Positions 41,909 to 50,775 of a stretch of DNA of 64,000 bases are shown here, one piece after another; within the stretch, counting starts at the first letter, position 1, and the number at the start of each line of letters is the position of its first letter. A program made the translations under genes and the position numbers. Source of the DNA: DASQPR01 sp963797675 (GTDB lineage Bacteria; Actinomycetota; Actinomycetes; Mycobacteriales; Micromonosporaceae); contig CAWCQQ010000007.1 of assembly GCA_963797675.1 (NCBI GenBank), positions 248,001-312,000 of the forward strand, given 5' to 3'. Under the pieces are notes generated by a model. It ran no database searches, was not told the DNA's origin, and saw only the letters and a program-made list of their open reading frames with translations.

Positions 41909-44380
41909 GTGAACCTCACGGCTCGCGGAGTGCGAAGCGCGTTTGCACTGACATTCGTAGCGGCGTGGCTCGTCGTGACGAACCCGACGGTCGCTCAGGC
42001 CGATCCGGCCACGAACGCAGACGCCAAGCCGATCCGCGTCGTCGTCCTCGTCGACGAGTCGGGCTCGTTGAAGCCTGCCGACGTCGCGCGCGAGAAGGAG
42101 GGTGCCGCCCTCATCGCGGAGACCCAGTTCTCGACCGAGTCGCAGGTCGCCGTCGTCGGCTTCGGCAGCTCGAATGCGCCCGGGCAGACGCCGGTCGACA
42201 ACGTGTGCCGGTTGACGAAGACCGACAACGATGCGGATCGCGGCTACCTGTCCGAGTGCGTGGACAAGCTGCATGCCCGTACCGAGGCCGAGGGCAACGA
42301 CACCGACTTCGCCAAGGCGATGGAACAGGCCCTGAGCATCCTCAACGAACCGTCCTCGACACCACAGTCGAAACTGATCTTCCTGCTCACCGACGGCCAG
42401 CTGGACGTACACCGGAGCCCGTCGTGGGGCAGCGACCCGTCCCGCCGCGACGCGGCCGCGCTGAGCCAACTGCACCAGGACCTCGGCCAGGCGGCCACCC
42501 AGGGCGTCCAGGTTTGGCCGCTCGGATTCGGCGACCAGGTCGACCGCACCGCGCTGGCCCAATTCGCCTCGCTGGGTTCGCAAGCCGTCTGCGGACCGGG
42601 TGCGCCGGTACCGTCGTCGCGGGTCGTCACCTCGTCCAGCGACGTCACGGCCGCGTTGTTCCAGGCGTTCGCCGCCGCCCGGTGCAGCGTGGCTGGCCCT
42701 CCGCAGGGCGGCAAGCCGGACATGTATCTCACCATCCCGCCGATCGCGACGGACGCTTCGATCACCGTCCTGAAGCGAGACAAGAACATCGTCGTCACCT
42801 ACTACGAGCCGGGGAGTTCGACGCCGATCGACTTCTCGGCGTCGAACACCGTGTCGGCGGACGATTCGCAGTTCACGCTCAACGGCACGGGTACGGCGAA
42901 CGAAACGCTGGTCATCGTCGATCCGAAGCCGGGTCAGTGGCACATCCACCTGGCTCCGCCGAGCGGCACGTCGCTGGAGAACGTGTTTGCCGACGTGATG
43001 TGGCAGGGCAACGTCCGCTCGGCGGTTACGGTCAATCCCCCGCAGCCCGCTGCAGGGCAGGCCGTCACGGTCGCCGTCACGATCCAGACTCGGGTCGGCG
43101 TCATCATCGACCCGGCCGAACTGTCTGCGCTGAGCGTCTCGGCCCAGCTGACCGGCGACGGGTTCGACACCGTACCGATCGCGCTCGCCGACAACGGCCA
43201 GGGCGGTGACGTCAAGGCCGGTGACGGCCAGTTCAGCGGTACGGTCACGATTCCGGCCGGCGCCACCGGCGCACTGGAACTCGTGGGCTCGGTACGAGGC
43301 GCGGGCATCGAAGCGAACAACGTGCCGTACGACACCACGATCTACACCGGCGGACCAGCGATCAACCTTCATGTCACGCTCGTACCGCCGGACCGGATCG
43401 CGCCGGGCGGGACGATGAGCGGCACCGTCCAGGCAAGCAATCAGACCGGTACGGCGACCGCCATCCGGCTCGTCATCGCGAACCCGAGCTCCGGCCTCAG
43501 CGCATCGGTGTCGCCCGCAACGTCGCCGATACCGGGCTCCGGGACGAAGAACGTGCCGTTCACCATCACGATCGGATCGGGCTCCACGGTCGGGCCGGCG
43601 CGCGTGCAGCTCAACACGGTCTCCGACGCGGATCCCACACACGTGATCGACAGCGAGACGTACACCTTCAACGTCGCGTTCCCGCCGCCGTGGGTGCAGC
43701 GGCACGCGCTGCTGCTCGGCGCGATCGGAGCGGTGATCGTGATCGCGCTCGTCGCACTCCTGCTCTACCTCCGCCAGCGCAGCCGGAATCAACGGGTAGC
43801 CGGCCTCAGCCTGGCGCTGTGGCGCGGCGAGCGGCTGATCAGCGAACTGCCCACGGCCGACACGGTGGGCAAGGAGTTCTACTTCGTGATCGGCGGCAGC
43901 GAATACGACCCCGGCGCCCAGAAACTGGCGCGCGCGACACCGAGCATGACCGACACCTACAAGATCACGCGTCGGGCCAACGGCGCCGTACGCCTCCTGA
44001 CGCCGTACGGCGAAGCCAAGTGGATCTACGCGGACGTGGCGGCGTTGCTGGCGGACGACATGTCGCTGCAGGTCTCCCGCGCGAACGGGACCAACGTGAA
44101 GGCGGTCCCGCCGGCGCCGAGCAACTTCCGGCGAGACCCGCAGTCGGCCACCCACGGCAGCGACGAACCGCTGGCCGAAAGCGTCGCGACGAGCGCCGGA
44201 TACGACGACTACCCGGGCGGCACGGCGTCCGGCGGGTACGGGCAGCCAACCGCCGCGTACGACTCGTACGGGCAGACCAGCGGGTACGCGGGCGACAACG
44301 GCTCGAGCCCGAGTTCCTACTCGCCGCCTCCGCAGCCCGCCAGTGGCTACGACGACTACCCGCAGCCCGAGTCGTACTGA
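41909..44380 (+). CDS. Secreted/membrane VWA-domain protein
   Basis: Protein of 823 residues. A signal peptide (FALTFVAAWLVVTNPTVAQA) precedes a von Willebrand A domain with MIDAS motif VDESGS near residue 49 and TDGQ further on. Two Ig-like or choice-of-anchor-like extracytoplasmic domains follow. A transmembrane helix (LLLGAIGAVIVIALVALLLYL) near residue 600 leads to a cytoplasmic tail of about 200 residues, rich in Gly/Tyr/Ser at the end. VWA domains bind proteins through a divalent metal. The GTG start has GGGAGA eight bases upstream. It opens the nine-gene GTPase operon. Confidence 0.9.
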   Translation: MNLTARGVRSAFALTFVAAWLVVTNPTVAQADPATNADAKPIRVVVLVDESGSLKPADVAREKEGAALIAETQFSTESQVAVVGFGSSNAPGQTPVDNVCRLTKTDNDADRGYLSECVDKLHARTEAEGNDTDFAKAMEQALSILNEPSSTPQSKLIFLLTDGQLDVHRSPSWGSDPSRRDAAALSQLHQDLGQAATQGVQVWPLGFGDQVDRTALAQFASLGSQAVCGPGAPVPSSRVVTSSSDVTAALFQAFAAARCSVAGPPQGGKPDMYLTIPPIATDASITVLKRDKNIVVTYYEPGSSTPIDFSASNTVSADDSQFTLNGTGTANETLVIVDPKPGQWHIHLAPPSGTSLENVFADVMWQGNVRSAVTVNPPQPAAGQAVTVAVTIQTRVGVIIDPAELSALSVSAQLTGDGFDTVPIALADNGQGGDVKAGDGQFSGTVTIPAGATGALELVGSVRGAGIEANNVPYDTTIYTGGPAINLHVTLVPPDRIAPGGTMSGTVQASNQTGTATAIRLVIANPSSGLSASVSPATSPIPGSGTKNVPFTITIGSGSTVGPARVQLNTVSDADPTHVIDSETYTFNVAFPPPWVQRHALLLGAIGAVIVIALVALLLYLRQRSRNQRVAGLSLALWRGERLISELPTADTVGKEFYFVIGGSEYDPGAQKLARATPSMTDTYKITRRANGAVRLLTPYGEAKWIYADVAALLADDMSLQVSRANGTNVKAVPPAPSNFRRDPQSATHGSDEPLAESVATSAGYDDYPGGTASGGYGQPTAAYDSYGQTSGYAGDNGSSPSSYSPPPQPASGYDDYPQPESY

Positions 44381-44409
44381 CGAGTCCATCGAAGAGAAGG
44401 GGTATGTAG

Positions 44410-47400
44410 ATGCAGGTATATCAGCCGATGCTCTTCGTCGGACTTGGCGGCACCGGTTGCCAGATCGGTTCGGAACTCGAACGCCGCATGCGCGATGAAC
44501 TCTGTGGCCCGGACGGCACGCTGCTGCAGCGGCTGGACGGTGAACTTCTGCCGCACGAACTGCCGAAATTCGTCCAATTCGTGTACGCCGACCTGAACCA
44601 GTCGGAGCTCGACAATCTCAACTCGCGAGCCGGTGCCAGCGGGCTGACCGGTGACAACTCGGCTCCGGTCGTGGCCTCGTCGGCGTTCATCCGGGCGGCC
44701 GAACGTACCCGGCACCTGGCCCGCGACCTCGTCCCGCCGTACAAGACGTACCAGCATCTGGCGCAGAGCCTGCGCCTGACGTCACCCGATCACGTCGCCT
44801 CCTGGCTGCCACCGGTCGCCGGCGAACCGCTGGTCGGTCCGCTGCAGGTCGGCGCCGGCCAGGTCCCCACGGTCGGCCGGGCTGCGCTGTTCGAGACGCT
44901 GCGCGACGGCCTGGGCTCCGCGACCGCGCCGATCAACGCGGCCATCGGCCAGATCCAGCAGGCCGCTGCCCATCTGAGCAGCCACCTGGACCCGGGCAAC
45001 GGCGCGGTGAAGGTAGATACCCCGGACGTGTTCGTCGCGTTCTCGGTGGCCGGCGGCACCGGCAGCGGCATCTTCTACGACTACCTGCATCTGATCGCGT
45101 CCTGTCTGCGTACGGCCGGCATGGTCAACGCGCAGATCTACCCGATCGTGCTGATGCCGTCGACGTTCGACGAGGGCCTCGGCGGCGGCCGGGTCGCACG
45201 ACTCAACAGCGGCCGGGCCCTCCTCGACCTGTTCCGGCTGATCGACGACCAGAACGCGAAGAAGATCGACGCGAACATCGCCGCATCGATCGACGTCGTA
45301 CGCAGCCCGGACAAGGTACACGTGCGCTACCCGCATTCGGAGCCGCTGGAGATCGACGGTTCGACCATCCAGACCGGCTTCCTGTTCAGCCGCAGCGGCG
45401 GGATGAGCCGCGCCGACCTGCAGCAGTCGATCGTGTCGCTCGTGCTGTCGCTGATCGCCACGAAACCGATGGCCAACGGCGGCCAGACCTTCGCCGCGTC
45501 GTTCATCAACAACGCGACCGCGCGGCAGAACATCGCGCCGTCCGGGATCGGCAACCGCGGCGTATCCACCGGCCTGGTCGCATCGATGACCACGCCGACC
45601 GATGAGCTGGCCGACATCGTCAGCGCGCGGCTGCTGGCCGAAGCGGTGGCGGGCTGGTCGGCGCCGCCACTCGGCAACACCGAGAACAATCATGACCTCG
45701 TGGTCGAGTGCTTCACGGCGAGCGGGATCAGCCCGCTCTGGACCCGGGCGGCTCCGATCATCGCGGAATTCGCACCGCTGCCGCTCGGTAAGGACAAGAT
45801 CGCGGCGGCGCTCAACGAACGCGGCCGCGAGATGCTCCGCAAACTGGACGAGCTGCGGAGGGAACTGCCGCAGTTCACCGCCGATCTGGCGAGCAGCTTC
45901 GACCCCGGTCTTGCGGCCAAACACGTCTTCGGCAAGGTGGAGATCTTCCGCTCCCGTCGGATCCTGCTCGGCGACGGCCGCCTCGCTCAGCCGTTCGACA
46001 AACTCGGATTCGAGGGAGTGCTGAGCGACCGACGGATGGTGCCGCAGCCGCCGAGGCCGGAGTTCACCACGACTCCGCCGGCCCCTCCGGCGTTCAGCAA
46101 TCCGAAGCTCGCAAAGCTGCGGTGGGCCGACGAGCCGGTGAAGCAGTTCCGGCTTCAACAGGATCTCTGGTACACCTGGCAGGTCCGTACGATCTGGCAT
46201 CACGCCTGGGCGCAGCACGAGCCGACGTGGCGTCCGAAGCTCGACTACATGCACAACAACGTCGTGAAGCTCACCGACCGATTCATCGCACACCAGAACC
46301 AGACGCCGACCTGGATGACCGGACGGATTCAGGAGCTGTACACGCCGCGTACCGGCGTCTCGTATCTCCTGCCGCCGCGCAGTGCTGATCTCGACGTCTT
46401 CTACCGGGCGACGACAGCGCGGTGGATCGACGCCAACGGCGCGAACCACAAGCTGAACAACGGCGCGAGCCCCGGCGAGATCGCGCGCGCGATGCTCGGC
46501 CCGGAGACGTGGCGGTCGGCGTACGAGGACAGCCTGAACGCGACCGGCGAAGCCGGTCCGAACCTCGCGGTTTCAGCCGTACGCCAGAAGTTGAAGCAGA
46601 CCATCAAGGGTGTCTTCCGTCAGCGCCCGCCCGGCCAGCAGCCGTTGTTGCCTTCGCTGCACGACCTGCTCGCGACGGCGGCCGGCGGCGTGATGACGAA
46701 TCCGGTGGCCAGCGACGCCGAACTCGGCACCTTCAAGGGCAAGATTGCGGCGCTGGTACCGGGCGGATTCGTGCCACCGGGCTCCGGCCGGCTCAAGGTG
46801 CACATCGCCTACCAGGGGCCGGCGGATCAGCAGATCGAGCAGTTCCTGCGGAACTCGTTGAACATTCCCAACGACGCGATGCTGACCAGCGAGCCGTCGG
46901 ATGCCGAGGCGGTCACCGTGGTGTTCTTCCGGTCCGACATGAGCGTTACCGAGGTTCCCGAGTTGCGCCAGGTGATGCGGGAGTGGGGGAACGCGGTCAA
47001 CAAGGGCGACGAAGCCGATCTGCTCCGGTGGCGCCAGCGGGTCAGCTACGACTTCAGCTACCTGATGACCGCGCGATGGCACCGGATCCGGATCCTGTAC
47101 CGATTGCTTGCCGCCATGTGGGCGGGGCAGGTGCACATCACCGCGGGTCCGCCCGAGTCGCCGGAGAGCATCGCGATCTCGGTCCGTCCCGGCGCCGACG
47201 AGATGATGAACCTCAAACTGCGCCGTCTCGGAAACGCGTCCAGCTGGGCCAGCGTGATCCGCGCGTACGAGGCGTGGACGATCGATGACGACGGGACCTA
47301 TCGTGCGCAGTTCTGCGAGGAGCTGATGAAGAGCCGTCCGCTCGGCGTCGACGGCAATCAGACCGAGCCGTCCGAGCTCTACCAGCTGGTCACCGGGATG

Positions 47401-47580
47401 GCCGAAGACCAGCTGAAGGCTCTCAATGAGCGGCGCCCGTCCGGTGCGAATTCGATGTGGACCATGTTCACCGAGTTCTGGAGCGACCTTGTGCCGGAGG
47501 CGATGGATCAGCCGCTCGTCGGTATGGACCATCACGTCCTGGCGAACAGCCTCCGCGACCTCGAGGCGTCGGTCCGATGA
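44410..47580 (+). CDS. Tubulin-like protein (large, actinobacterial type)
   Basis: Protein of 1056 residues in the bacterial tubulin-like family. The N-terminus has LFVGLGGTGCQIG, and the tubulin signature loop is VAGGTGSGIFYDYL near residue 213, which binds GTP phosphates in FtsZ and tubulin. The remaining 700 residues are a helical and mixed domain without recognised homology. It may form filaments or rings, or act as a GTP-dependent scaffold. Its stop overlaps the next start by four bases (ATGA). Related proteins are known beside GTPases and VWA proteins in actinobacterial conflict-like operons. A clear ribosome-binding site (GAAGGGG) precedes the ATG. Confidence 0.9.
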   Translation: MQVYQPMLFVGLGGTGCQIGSELERRMRDELCGPDGTLLQRLDGELLPHELPKFVQFVYADLNQSELDNLNSRAGASGLTGDNSAPVVASSAFIRAAERTRHLARDLVPPYKTYQHLAQSLRLTSPDHVASWLPPVAGEPLVGPLQVGAGQVPTVGRAALFETLRDGLGSATAPINAAIGQIQQAAAHLSSHLDPGNGAVKVDTPDVFVAFSVAGGTGSGIFYDYLHLIASCLRTAGMVNAQIYPIVLMPSTFDEGLGGGRVARLNSGRALLDLFRLIDDQNAKKIDANIAASIDVVRSPDKVHVRYPHSEPLEIDGSTIQTGFLFSRSGGMSRADLQQSIVSLVLSLIATKPMANGGQTFAASFINNATARQNIAPSGIGNRGVSTGLVASMTTPTDELADIVSARLLAEAVAGWSAPPLGNTENNHDLVVECFTASGISPLWTRAAPIIAEFAPLPLGKDKIAAALNERGREMLRKLDELRRELPQFTADLASSFDPGLAAKHVFGKVEIFRSRRILLGDGRLAQPFDKLGFEGVLSDRRMVPQPPRPEFTTTPPAPPAFSNPKLAKLRWADEPVKQFRLQQDLWYTWQVRTIWHHAWAQHEPTWRPKLDYMHNNVVKLTDRFIAHQNQTPTWMTGRIQELYTPRTGVSYLLPPRSADLDVFYRATTARWIDANGANHKLNNGASPGEIARAMLGPETWRSAYEDSLNATGEAGPNLAVSAVRQKLKQTIKGVFRQRPPGQQPLLPSLHDLLATAAGGVMTNPVASDAELGTFKGKIAALVPGGFVPPGSGRLKVHIAYQGPADQQIEQFLRNSLNIPNDAMLTSEPSDAEAVTVVFFRSDMSVTEVPELRQVMREWGNAVNKGDEADLLRWRQRVSYDFSYLMTARWHRIRILYRLLAAMWAGQVHITAGPPESPESIAISVRPGADEMMNLKLRRLGNASSWASVIRAYEAWTIDDDGTYRAQFCEELMKSRPLGVDGNQTEPSELYQLVTGMAEDQLKALNERRPSGANSMWTMFTEFWSDLVPEAMDQPLVGMDHHVLANSLRDLEASVR

Positions 47581-49787
47581 CCACATCCGCGGCACTGTCG
47601 GTAGCCCAGGTGACCAAGATTGACATCCGGGATCGTGGCAACATCGAAGCGGACGTGATCGTCGCGCGTGCGCTGACCGGCCGCGTCGGCATGGCGAACC
47701 GTCTACTGGTGCTGCTCGACACCGATCAACTGCAGGAACAGCACGACCTGCTCGTACGCCTTCGAGGCACGTCGAATCTGATCGGGCTCATCGTGGTCGC
47801 CGTCGGTCCGGCGATCGATCGCGGCCTGGGCGTGGCTCGGACCCGAATTGCCGCCCTCACCGGATCCGGCGTGCTCACCATCTGGATCAGCGACGTGGTC
47901 GGCGTACCGTGGCGGATCGGTGCGCCGACGGACGAGGCGTTGGTCGGCGGCGACGGCGCGTTCGACCGACTGATCGACGCGTTGTCGGCACCCGAGATCT
48001 TCAACCATGTGATCGCTCAGGCCATCGAGATCAAGAATCAGCTGGCCAGCCCCGGTGTCCGTGCCATCGTCGGCCAGGTCAACACCGACATTCTGATGGC
48101 AGTACACGGACGGGTGGTGGCCGCGCTCGCGACCGGTCCGGAGTTGACCCTGCCACTGGGTAAGGACGAGCCGCTGGTCGGACGGTTGGCATCGCTTCCG
48201 AATCCGATCCACGACTCGTCCCGGCTGGGCATCGCCAGGTCGCAGGCGTTCGGTGCGATCACCGACGCGGAACGCGTGGTTGCGCAGGTCCCCGGCTTCC
48301 ACTCGGTGATCGGCGGCCAGGCCGCGGCGGCCGCGTGGCAGGCACTCGACACGGCGAATCAGGCGATCCTGGGGTTCGGGCACGTCGTACGGTCCGAATT
48401 GGAGGTCAACAGCGCCGCCGACAACGGTGCGCGCGCCCGTCTCGAGCAGGCCGGCGTGAACTTCGCGACGCTGCCCGACCTCGATCGCGCCTCGATCGAA
48501 GCGCGGACGAAGCCGCTGGTCGAGTCGGCGCTGGCGCACATGAGCCTGCGGTCGCTGGCCACTCAACTCCGGCTGGTCCGCGACAATGCCTCGCCGCAGG
48601 GGACGCAGCGCTACCGCGACCATGTCGACTCGACCCTCCGGTCCTTCGCCGCGGACTCGGCGCCGCCGAGCTACCTGGTCAACCCGGTACGGCTGCCGGC
48701 CGCACTGTTCGTGGCCGTGTGCTGCTTCCTCGCCGCGCTCGGCTCCGGGTGGCAATGCCTGATCACCGGAGCCGTTGCCGCCGTGATGTGGCCACTGCTC
48801 ACATTCCTCCTGGTACGCAACCGTCCGGCTGATCCGGCGAAACGCTGGAGCAGCGGCGCGGTCTTCGAAATGTTCGGCCAGACGTTGCTTGCCTGGGTGT
48901 GCGTAGTCGCCGGCTGGTACGTGGACACGCGGTACTCGGTGCCGCCGGCCGTCGCCGGTGTCGCGGTCGTGATCGCACTCGTCGCCGGCCTGCCGTTTGC
49001 GGCCTGGTGGATCCGGTCGTCCGGCGTTCGCCGATGGGCTTCCAAGATCGGCTTTGAGCGGATGGCACGTACCACCGAGGAGATCAACCGGGCGCTCCGT
49101 GAGGCGGCCACCCTGGAGTGGGTCCTGGGCGAATCGCGCCGGTTCTACACCCGGCTGGCCGGGTCGGTGGCCACGTTGTGCGGTGCGATGGCCGATGCCG
49201 GCGCCGACTACGTGAAGGAGAACGGCACGCTGGCGAATATCGATGCGGTCGAGACGCAGCCCGGCGGCCGCCTCTACAAGGCGATCAGCCGCGACGTGAT
49301 GGACGCGGTCACCGAGGTCGTCGACGGGAACTGGGCATTGCTCAAGAGCGGATCGGCGGATGGTCTCCGCGAGTCCGGCTACAACGAGTTCGCGGTACTC
49401 CTCGCCGAGCACCGATCCCACCTGCTGGCGTACAACGTGCACAAGCGTCCGCGGTTCGCGCACACGCCGGTGGTCGTCGACGGCGAGGACATCGGGCAGG
49501 TCTGGACCGCGGACGGCCAGATCAACGACGTCCTGGCGACCATGCCGCAGAACCTGATGCGGCAACTGTGTGACGAGCACGATCTGTCGCTCCTGGATCC
49601 GACGCTGTCCAGGACGGTCATGGTCCGATTCGCTCCCACCTCGGCCAAGTCGGCGCTCCGCACCGCCGACGCGTCCACGTTGTGGACCGAGGGTGGCTTC
49701 GTGGCCGGCGCGATCCGGTTGGTCGAGATCCGGGCCACGGCGGTGCGGGACTTCATTCCGGTCGCTAGGGACGGGCGCGATGACTGA
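47577..49787 (+). CDS. Multi-pass membrane protein of the GTPase operon
   Basis: Protein of 736 residues. About 360 N-terminal cytoplasmic residues of unknown fold lead to four hydrophobic segments around residues 365-490 (AALFVAVCCFLAALGSG, ITGAVAAVMWPLLTFLLV, LLAWVCVVAGWYV, GVAVVIALVAGLPFAAWWI). A C-terminal cytoplasmic domain follows. No known motif is seen. The ATG overlaps the tubulin-like gene, and its stop overlaps the next gene by eight bases, so all three should be made in fixed proportion. It probably provides a membrane platform for the tubulin-like protein. Confidence 0.8.
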   Translation: MTTSAALSVAQVTKIDIRDRGNIEADVIVARALTGRVGMANRLLVLLDTDQLQEQHDLLVRLRGTSNLIGLIVVAVGPAIDRGLGVARTRIAALTGSGVLTIWISDVVGVPWRIGAPTDEALVGGDGAFDRLIDALSAPEIFNHVIAQAIEIKNQLASPGVRAIVGQVNTDILMAVHGRVVAALATGPELTLPLGKDEPLVGRLASLPNPIHDSSRLGIARSQAFGAITDAERVVAQVPGFHSVIGGQAAAAAWQALDTANQAILGFGHVVRSELEVNSAADNGARARLEQAGVNFATLPDLDRASIEARTKPLVESALAHMSLRSLATQLRLVRDNASPQGTQRYRDHVDSTLRSFAADSAPPSYLVNPVRLPAALFVAVCCFLAALGSGWQCLITGAVAAVMWPLLTFLLVRNRPADPAKRWSSGAVFEMFGQTLLAWVCVVAGWYVDTRYSVPPAVAGVAVVIALVAGLPFAAWWIRSSGVRRWASKIGFERMARTTEEINRALREAATLEWVLGESRRFYTRLAGSVATLCGAMADAGADYVKENGTLANIDAVETQPGGRLYKAISRDVMDAVTEVVDGNWALLKSGSADGLRESGYNEFAVLLAEHRSHLLAYNVHKRPRFAHTPVVVDGEDIGQVWTADGQINDVLATMPQNLMRQLCDEHDLSLLDPTLSRTVMVRFAPTSAKSALRTADASTLWTEGGFVAGAIRLVEIRATAVRDFIPVARDGRDD

Positions 49788-50748
49788 GGTTGAACTGAGC
49801 TACGCGCGGCCGGACGGTCGCCGGATCACGAAGACGGTCTCGGCGGCAGCGTGGAGCCCCACGCCGGACGGTCGATTCCGGACCCGTCTCCTGGACGTTG
49901 ATGGACGGCCGTTCGCGGTCCAGAAGACGGTTCCGGACGATCGCGAAGACGAGCACGGAACGCACTACGATGCGCTGGAAAATGAGGCGCGGGTGACGCT
50001 GCGCTTGGCGGCGCGGTTCCCGGACGTCTACCCGCCCGGTCTGACCAGGGCGCTGGGGCATGACATGGACGGCCGGCTGCCATTCCTGCTCTACGCGCCG
50101 CCGATCGGCAAGCCGATGGCGACGTCCGCCGGCAACATGTCGTCCGAGCTGGTGATCGAGTTCATCGCCAGCCTGTTCCAGGCGTTGGAGATCATCCATC
50201 GTGCCGGAATCGTGCACGGTGGTCTCGATCACCAATCCGTGCACTGGAACAACGACACCGTACAGATCACGGAGTTCGGGCGCGCCACGTTTGTCGGTAA
50301 ACGGCGCAGGCCGGGTGGGACGAACGAGTTCCGCGCGCCCGAGGCGGTACCGAACGAACCGTCCGCTTTCGCCGACGACCGCTGGTCAGCCGGCATGGTC
50401 GCGTACTTCGCCGTCTCGGGCGACATGCCACGCCCGGGGGTCATGCCGGACACCACCCGCCACGGCCCTCGACTGGCCGCGATCTTTGCCGGCATGTTCT
50501 CGATGGACCCGTCGGCCCGACCGGTCGTACGCGCGGTGTTGGACCGCACCGGCGGCCCGGTCAGCGTGCTCGAACCGGACGACATCCGGGAGACCGATGC
50601 GTTCAAGGAGGGCGTGGCTCGGTTCAACAAGGCCGCGATGCGGATGAACCGGTTGGCCGTCGCTCCGCCGCCCCCGCCGAGGCCGGTTCCGGTCGTGGAT
50701 GAACCACCGGCGGGCAAGTTCGGCAAGCTGCTGGGCCGGCGAACGTGA
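49780..50748 (+). CDS. Pseudokinase (Hanks-type fold without catalytic residues)
   Basis: Protein of 322 residues with a protein-kinase fold. Beta-3 lysine Lys49 lies in FAVQKTV, and a helix-C-like glutamate follows. The catalytic loop reads VHGGLDHQSVHW in place of HRD-x-x-x-x-N, and the DFG motif is EFG. FRAPEAV keeps the APE motif, and DDRWSAGMVAYFAVSG is the helix-F segment. With neither catalytic aspartate, phosphotransfer is unlikely; a regulatory or nucleotide-sensing role is more plausible. The C-terminus is Pro-rich. It overlaps the preceding gene and lies 27 bases before the GAP1-GTPase fusion. Confidence 0.88.
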   Translation: MTEVELSYARPDGRRITKTVSAAAWSPTPDGRFRTRLLDVDGRPFAVQKTVPDDREDEHGTHYDALENEARVTLRLAARFPDVYPPGLTRALGHDMDGRLPFLLYAPPIGKPMATSAGNMSSELVIEFIASLFQALEIIHRAGIVHGGLDHQSVHWNNDTVQITEFGRATFVGKRRRPGGTNEFRAPEAVPNEPSAFADDRWSAGMVAYFAVSGDMPRPGVMPDTTRHGPRLAAIFAGMFSMDPSARPVVRAVLDRTGGPVSVLEPDDIRETDAFKEGVARFNKAAMRMNRLAVAPPPPPRPVPVVDEPPAGKFGKLLGRRT

Positions 50749-50775
50749 CCGTCACGACAGATCGGGCCGGGACGC

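Noticed and set aside
41738..44389. An 883-codon open frame on the minus strand
   Set aside because: It is antisense to the VWA gene. Its Arg/Asp/Gly/Val-rich composition is that of a GC-rich shadow frame.
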